Assembly (NCBI GenBank): GCA_030141605.1
Contig: JAQGDQ010000049.1
Span: 310,001-374,000 of the forward strand
DNA: 64,000 nt
Direction of reading: 5' to 3'
Source: Tubiluchus corallicola
Taxonomy: Eukaryota > Priapulida > Priapulimorpha > Priapulimorphida > Tubiluchidae
Shown: piece after piece, positions 63,001 to 64,000 of the stretch
Layout of the letters: every line of letters begins with the position of its first letter
How positions within the stretch are numbered: the stretch's first letter is position 1
The notes under the pieces: generated by a model
Databases searched by the model: none
The model's input: the letters and a program-made list of their open reading frames with translations, nothing else
Told to the model about the DNA's origin: nothing
Translations under genes and position numbers: made by a program

Positions 63001-63453
63001 GAAAGTAAGAATTAAGAAAAAGAAATTAGTGTTATTTTATTTGCAAGAAAGTAGTGCAGTTTCTCTCACTTTGCTACAGTCTCTTAAAGTGTAATGCTGC
63101 ATTTACAGTTCCTTAGTTCTAAAACTTGAGAGCTAATCACAGTGCCTTGAAATGTAACTTTCTATTTACATTTTTTTGGTATTAAAGTTTCTGAATTAGC
63201 TAGACTCTTTATATGGTAAATTGCTGTCTGCTGCATATTAATTCTGTTGATGCAGTGAGTTCTTTTACGACTAATTAAACATCTGATTTCAATAGCTACA
63301 CTTCTGTGCTACACACTGTGTGTATTTCAGATATGGGCCAACATTCAGGTGCACGAGCAACCCTCAGAAATGAACTTCAACTTGAACAAGACCAGTAGTT
63401 GGAAACCTTTGTTTAATAAATCTCATCCCAGACCAGCACTCTCAAGTGTTCAG
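23358..63453 (+). CDS. CC2D2A: CC2D2A, coiled-coil and C2 domain ciliary transition-zone protein (3' end beyond window)
   Basis: Thirty-five GT-AG coding exons join in frame to 1,581 codons; human CC2D2A has 1,620 residues and about 180 C-terminal ones are still missing here. The model begins ATG at 23358 and its last exon ends SSVQ at 63453, matching human LSSVQ. CC2D2A belongs to the MKS/B9 module of the ciliary transition zone; human mutations cause Meckel and Joubert syndromes. Domains in order: acidic/basic low-complexity N-terminus, coiled coils (about 530-665), a first C2-like domain (about 750-960), the classical C2 domain (about 1130-1290), and an inactive transglutaminase-like domain. 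Exon coordinates are given in the segment entries. Intron 20 (41546-50713, 9.2 kb) carries an opposite-strand GPCR gene. Its presence implies a ciliated animal. Confidence 0.95.
24994..25380. repeat. Diverged internal repeat in CC2D2A intron 3
   Basis: Two stretches of about 90 bases, from about 25118 and 25224, repeat the order TAGAGC/CAGAGC ... AATTC ... TTTT ... GGAACAATCTACC ... GGC/TTTCT ... CAATCT with many differences. A 132-codon antisense frame spans it but has no recognisable domain. It may be part of an old interspersed repeat. Confidence 0.4.
26405..26802. mobile_element. Inverted-repeat MITE (398 bp), CC2D2A intron 4
   Basis: Terminal 21-base inverted repeats differ at one position: GCCATCCACATATAACGATA at the left and the complement of GCCATTCACATATAACGATA at the right. 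Subterminal CCTACCTACC motifs occur near both ends in the interior. No coding frame. Superfamily not determined. Confidence 0.75.
27356..27413. repeat. (GA)n microsatellite, CC2D2A intron 5
   Basis: Nearly pure GA dinucleotide run of about 58 bases, followed by a short GGGA-rich tract. No function seen. Confidence 0.95.
27728..28284. mobile_element. Tigger/pogo-type MITE, CTCGCTTAACG family
   Basis: The left end, after TA, reads CAGTAAGTTCTCGCTTAACG. The right end contains CGTTAAGTGAGAAAAAGTACA, its imperfect complement. The interior has no coding frame except a spurious 119-codon frame. Related ends occur at 38022-38787 and 40897. It lies in CC2D2A intron 6. Confidence 0.6.
31366..31738. 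mobile_element. MITE with two nested perfect inverted repeats (373 bp)
   Basis: The ends match perfectly over 20 bases (GAATAAGCCTTTTCACAGTT and its complement). A second perfect 19-base inverted repeat, GGTCAAAGGTTAAGTGAAC, lies inside at 31413-31431 and 31674-31692. The single strand could fold into two stacked stems. It ends 75 bases before CC2D2A exon 10. A CCTTTTCAC-containing stretch at 57068 may be a distant relative. Confidence 0.8.
32311..32743. mobile_element. hAT-type MITE with perfect 8-bp target duplication
   Basis: The element begins CAGGGGTGTGCAAACTGCAG and ends TTTGCACACCCCTG, with GTTTAACT directly repeated at 32303-32310 and 32744-32751. An 8-bp duplication and CAGGGGTG...CACCCCTG ends are hallmarks of hAT elements, as in many vertebrate and invertebrate nonautonomous hATs. 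The interior near the left end is GC-rich (GCGGCCC motifs) against an AT-rich background. No transposase frame. It lies in CC2D2A intron 10. Confidence 0.93.
33240..33916. mobile_element. Possible inverted-repeat element, TAGGGTG ends
   Basis: The left end reads TAGGGTGAGGTGGCCATC and the right end is the complement of TAGGGTGACCATC, a short match with one gap. The interior has no coding frame. It ends 57 bases before CC2D2A exon 11. The short match makes this tentative. Confidence 0.35.
33973..39809 (+). CDS. CC2D2A: CC2D2A exons 11-17: conserved middle and coiled coils
   Basis: Exons: 33973-34112, 34889-35011, 35129-35338, 36011-36132, 37390-37530, about 38838-38994, 39544-39809 (residues 367-752). 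Landmarks: [13 protein letters not shown] (human FLEDEGLYTGVRP), [59 protein letters not shown] and [21 protein letters not shown]. Exons 14-16 are rich in charged heptads consistent with the coiled coils. The boundary of exon 16 is uncertain by 1-2 bases. Confidence 0.92.
36350..36571 (+). mobile_element. 5'-truncated SINE copy with 3' hairpin and (TTA)n tail
   Basis: From about 36350 the sequence follows the body of the SINE at 8895-9260: a GGGTAATAATAGTCTCTGTT stretch, then TAGTTGTAG, then the hairpin TTTACAGTCGGC ... AAAAGCCGACTTTAAAT and a run of about 25 TTA units at 36498-36571. The tRNA-like head is missing or unrecognisable. It lies in CC2D2A intron 14. Confidence 0.75.
38022..38787. 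mobile_element. Tigger/pogo-type MITE (766 bp), CC2D2A intron 15
   Basis: It starts CAGAAAGCCCTTGCTTAACA and ends with the complement of CAGCACATCCTCACTTCATG, bounded by TA at 38020-38021 and 38788-38789. The right end matches the fragment at 40897 closely over about 40 bases (ACATCCTCACTT ... TTTAGAGAAGATTC). No coding frame. Confidence 0.7.
40121..52006 (+). CDS. CC2D2A: CC2D2A exons 18-22: first C2-like domain
   Basis: Exons: 40121-40213, 40755-40839, 41392-41545, 50714-50861, 51868-52006 (residues 753-959). Landmarks: [15 protein letters not shown] (human VYLKVLFNNKEVSRT), [38 protein letters not shown] joined across the 9.2-kb intron to VEFSFDADG, then [10 protein letters not shown], and [16 protein letters not shown]. 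The sequence before and after the large intron is contiguous in the human protein, so nothing is missing between exons 20 and 21. Confidence 0.93.
40230..40314. mobile_element. 85-bp miniature MITE next to a splice donor
   Basis: The ends CAGCCAAACCTTGTTATAAT and its imperfect complement (ATGAAGAGGTTTGACTG) are bounded by TA on both sides. Sequence and interior (CCAACTTTTTTGCC, CCCAAAGTAGGTGGTAT) place it in the family at 18669-18862 and 19453-19610. It begins 16 bases after the donor of CC2D2A exon 18. Confidence 0.75.
40897..41040. mobile_element. Fragment of CTCACTTAACG-family MITE
   Basis: Starting CACTACATCCTCACTTAACG after TA, it matches the complemented right end of the element at 38022-38787, including TTTAGAGAAGATTC. 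The opposite end is not clear, so the right limit is approximate. It lies in CC2D2A intron 19. Confidence 0.5.
42148..42195. repeat. (TTA)n microsatellite
   Basis: Sixteen TTA units in CC2D2A intron 20. The flank does not clearly match the SINE tail seen elsewhere. Confidence 0.95.
43381..43780. repeat. TCTCTCTGTG-type satellite array, left block
   Basis: About 400 bases of irregular TCTCTCTGTCTCTCTGTG units, all pyrimidines except G. It is bordered on both sides by AAATTACAG (near 43370 and 43780), as though it had expanded within, or been duplicated into, one sequence. Open frames across it code only Ser/Leu/Val/Cys repeats and are spurious. Confidence 0.95.
43785..44455 (+). mobile_element. 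Non-LTR retrotransposon 3' end with CCHC-like motif
   Basis: The open frame after the satellite contains [20 protein letters not shown] followed by [19 protein letters not shown], i.e. the C-x-C-(x)6-10-H-(x)4-C cluster with preceding LTGHG-type motif found C-terminally in RNase H-bearing non-LTR retrotransposons (Jockey/I/R1-like). The frame stops at 44198; about 250 bases of 3' UTR end in AATAAAG and (TTA)n at about 44425-44455. Reverse transcriptase motifs are absent. The fragment separates two satellite blocks. Confidence 0.65.
44460..45192. repeat. TCTCTCTGTG-type satellite array, right block
   Basis: About 730 bases of the same CT/GT-rich units as the block at 43381-43780, including a pure (CT)n core near 45008-45052. 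Frames of 229-255 codons are open in all three plus-strand phases because the unit lacks stop codons; none is a gene. Confidence 0.96.
46844..47779 (-). CDS. Rhodopsin-like (class A) GPCR, intronless, nested in CC2D2A
   Basis: A complete 311-residue, seven-helix protein. The N-terminus has N-glycosylation sites at N12/N13. TM1 about 31-53 (N46 in FVNVLIL); TM2 about 64-92 (D73); C104 starts TM3, which ends IERC at 126-129 in place of the usual [DE]RY; TM4 with W155; C177 in loop 2 pairs with C104, beside an NFS site at 180; TM5 with P197; TM6 about 243-267 lacks the CWxP motif; TM7 ends YPLIY at 290-294 in place of NPxxY, then helix 8 ([12 protein letters not shown]). The AATAAA polyadenylation motif overlaps the stop codon (46843-46848). 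It lies on the opposite strand within CC2D2A intron 20. Ligand and subfamily unknown; a functional receptor is likely because the frame is intact while its paralogue nearby is decayed. Confidence 0.9.
   Translation of the reverse strand: MLFDEVYVMQNNNTSASAKVREIYNMIGITYHFYVLIISILALFVNVLILASFARYRALRVCRNFGIISTAIDGVLMVTALLLFAILRLTRLLKRSDVSPNAICFHKIIWWHFTTADFYVLWLIAIERCIAIFLPLRYHAFVTPKKTLVGMVIAWVLAALMLSFFLLPNWIRMGIPCYWNFSQTYVQVLFIVLYILPGVALLFVYGAIWRKAHQQAMRVSAELGNFHVSSVNAKVQRKSTTTMGLVVLYFTVLFLFYVITEAVVHIYIDAISQKLYTFVHMLSYSRVIIYPLIYSRSPEFRTAFKKLLACK
48190..48725 (-). mobile_element. LINE 3' fragment, RTE/BovB-like C-terminus
   Basis: Read on the minus strand this encodes [20 protein letters not shown] followed by [19 protein letters not shown], then a stop, then [14 protein letters not shown]. 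The order matches the family pattern CESWTLTK ... LDAFExRCLRRIL ... W-x-DRVTN ... RxLxWxGHVLRR in the C-terminal part of RTE/BovB and related non-LTR retrotransposons. Stops and frameshifts show it is dead. GC content is above background. Confidence 0.65.
48914..49177. mobile_element. TA-flanked MITE, GGTGCTGTT family, intact copy
   Basis: The ends GGTGCTGTTTAATAGACTCA and the complement of GGTGCTGTTAGACTCA are bounded by TA on both sides. The 264-bp element has no coding frame. It is the intact member of the family also seen at 11844-12010 and 13287-13360. It lies between the LINE fragment and the GPCR relic in CC2D2A intron 20. Confidence 0.8.
49515..49890 (+). pseudogene. Decayed inverted paralogue of the nested GPCR
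   Basis: From 49518 the plus strand aligns with the coding strand of the GPCR gene from its start region: CTTTTTGATGAAACATATGTAATG against CTTTTTGACGAAGTATACGT, then GCATCTGTCAA against GCATCTGCCAA, then ACTTGCATTGAGTGTTAATGTGCTTGTTTT against the TM1 codons. The start codon is lost and stops interrupt the N-terminus. Similarity fades after about 49680; a 98-codon frame continues but is unassigned. It is a 5' relic of a duplicate in opposite orientation. Confidence 0.72.
52105..52750 (-). mobile_element. Second LINE 3' fragment, RTE-like
   Basis: On the minus strand this encodes, with frame breaks, [20 protein letters not shown], then [15 protein letters not shown], then [20 protein letters not shown] and a stop. 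The order FQR-x-LR-x-IL-x-x-KW, GRPPGKPxxTW and LAxDRxxWRxxI is that of non-LTR retrotransposon C-termini. Dead copy in CC2D2A intron 22. Confidence 0.55.
53829..59893 (+). CDS. CC2D2A: CC2D2A exons 23-31: linker and classical C2 domain
   Basis: Exons: 53829-54035, 54779-54871, 54995-55086, 56703-56885, 57532-57646, 58503-58624, 58989-59085, 59519-59617, 59702-59893 (residues 960-1359). Landmarks: [62 protein letters not shown] (first C2 strands), [39 protein letters not shown] ... [26 protein letters not shown] and [17 protein letters not shown]. At exon 26 the strong GTAAGT donor at 56886 is used; an earlier GTAACT would put a stop codon in exon 27. Exon 27 (Ala/Ser/Gly-rich, 38 codons) fills a loop that also varies among animals. 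Confidence 0.94.
56622..56668 (-). mobile_element. Short 3' remnant of the hairpin-tailed SINE
   Basis: On the minus strand it reads GTAAAGTCGGCTTTAAATAA then AGG and AT-rich sequence, matching the tail of the SINEs at 8895-9260 and 36350-36571 just before their TTA run. Only the 3' end remains. It ends about 35 bases before CC2D2A exon 26. Confidence 0.5.
57925..58165. repeat. GC-richer insert, unclassified
   Basis: About 240 bases clearly richer in GC than the surrounding intron, with a small hairpin (CCTTCCCATTTGGAAGG). No open frame, tRNA-like box or terminal repeat was recognised. It looks like an inserted repeat of unknown type in CC2D2A intron 27. Confidence 0.35.
60130..60400. repeat. 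Degenerate A-rich tandem repeat, CC2D2A intron 31
   Basis: Three or so imperfect units of about 75-85 bases share the order GTACTAAA ... GGCAA/GACAA ... CTTTG/CTTCGCAAAA. The rest of this 1.3-kb intron is AT-rich; a weak tRNA-like stretch at 60745-60890 is too diverged to call. Confidence 0.55.
61169..63453 (+). CDS. CC2D2A: CC2D2A exons 32-35: inactive transglutaminase-like region
   Basis: Exons: about 61169-61369, 61593-61682, 62350-62601, 63331-63453 (residues 1360-1581). Landmarks: [85 protein letters not shown] and [25 protein letters not shown]. The [10 protein letters not shown] stretch corresponds to the nucleophile site of transglutaminase-like peptidases, where CEP76-type relatives have Cys followed by an acidic residue; here, as in human CC2D2A (GDEEEHAVLL), the Cys is an acidic residue. 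The domain is therefore presumably a structural or binding module. The remaining exons lie beyond 64000. Confidence 0.92.
62136..62199. repeat. 32-bp tandem duplication
   Basis: Two nearly identical copies of GTTTCCTCAACACTGAAAGA plus 12 further bases, starting at 62136 and 62168, in CC2D2A intron 33. A recent local duplication. Confidence 0.9.
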
Positions 63454-64000
63454 GTAAGTAGAATAGCATTTAGACTATATTTTATTAGACTGGATCAGAC
63501 TTTCTAAGTGAAAAATTGCAAGATCTTATTATTTCTTTGAGCACTTTCAAGCATCTTCTGCAATGGGTTACAATTTATCTATTTGTAACAAGTACAAAAC
63601 TTCTTACAAAAATGAAAATTTTCCTTCTGAATTTTTTTCTGTACATTAGATGTAAGCAGTTATGTTAGCGAAGGAAAAATACAGACTATAAATTTCATTA
63701 CAACGGCTATGGGCTGTATAACGTAATTGTTTTGTATATAACTGAGTTCTATACCTACCGTACTAACATGTCTTACTTTCACTTAATTATATATATTTAT
63801 GTTGTTTATTGATTTGTTTGTATATTTGATGTGCTAGTACCACCAGTGTAAATAAAAATGTTATAGGGGCCCCAAATAACTTTGTAGAGCACCTCTGTGA
63901 CCTTTGACATGAAATTCCTGGTTTTTCTAATTTTTGTGAAGTTGCAATATACTAGGCACTTGTGTATGCTCATTATTAATTAATCAGTAAGATTTTCATG
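63454..64000 (+). other. CC2D2A: CC2D2A intron 35, truncated by window edge
   Basis: Sequence after the GTAAGT donor of exon 35. The human protein continues with PEELIYQ-type sequence after SSVQ; no matching open stretch with an acceptor is present before 64000, so the final exons lie outside the window. Confidence 0.7.

Overview
This is eukaryotic, animal nuclear DNA: AT-rich, with genes broken into many small GT-AG exons, long repeat-filled introns and many decayed transposons. The gene set points to a ciliated metazoan: a class III sugar transporter, RIO kinase 1, UBXN7, the ciliary transition-zone protein CC2D2A and a rhodopsin-like GPCR. Repeat content (tRNA-derived SINEs, non-LTR retrotransposon 3' ends, many TA-flanked MITEs) fits an invertebrate, but I cannot name the phylum from the sequence. 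Exon coordinates come from hand-joined reading frames and may be off by 1-2 bases.

Layout. 589-1480 (minus): first three coding exons of an SLC2A12/GLUT12-like transporter that runs off the left edge. 4570-18240 (plus): complete RIOK1 in 14 coding exons (562 codons). 20060-21661 (minus): UBXN7 in one uninterrupted 533-codon exon. 23358-63453 (plus): CC2D2A in 35 reconstructed coding exons (1,581 codons), with its last exons beyond the right edge. Inside the 9.2-kb intron 20 of CC2D2A lies an intronless GPCR gene on the opposite strand (46844-47779), with an inverted, decayed paralogue about 1.7 kb away. RIOK1 and UBXN7 converge; UBXN7 and CC2D2A diverge.

The genes do not form one pathway. 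RIOK1 works in 40S ribosome maturation, UBXN7 in p97/VCP-linked ubiquitin handling, CC2D2A at the base of the cilium, and the transporter and GPCR in membranes. The remaining sequence is mostly a dense record of mobile elements: TA-flanked Tigger/pogo-type MITEs, an hAT-type MITE with a perfect 8-bp target duplication, several other inverted-repeat elements, SINEs with a conserved 3' hairpin, five LINE 3' fragments, and a 4-kb TTAA-bounded inverted-repeat structure enclosing CT/GT satellite arrays.

I did not find a novel multi-gene system. The observations most worth following are the nested GPCR with unusual class A motifs and its inverted relic, the TTAA-bounded long inverted repeat, the intronless UBXN7, and the very short first coding exons (17-22 bases) of all three intron-bearing genes.
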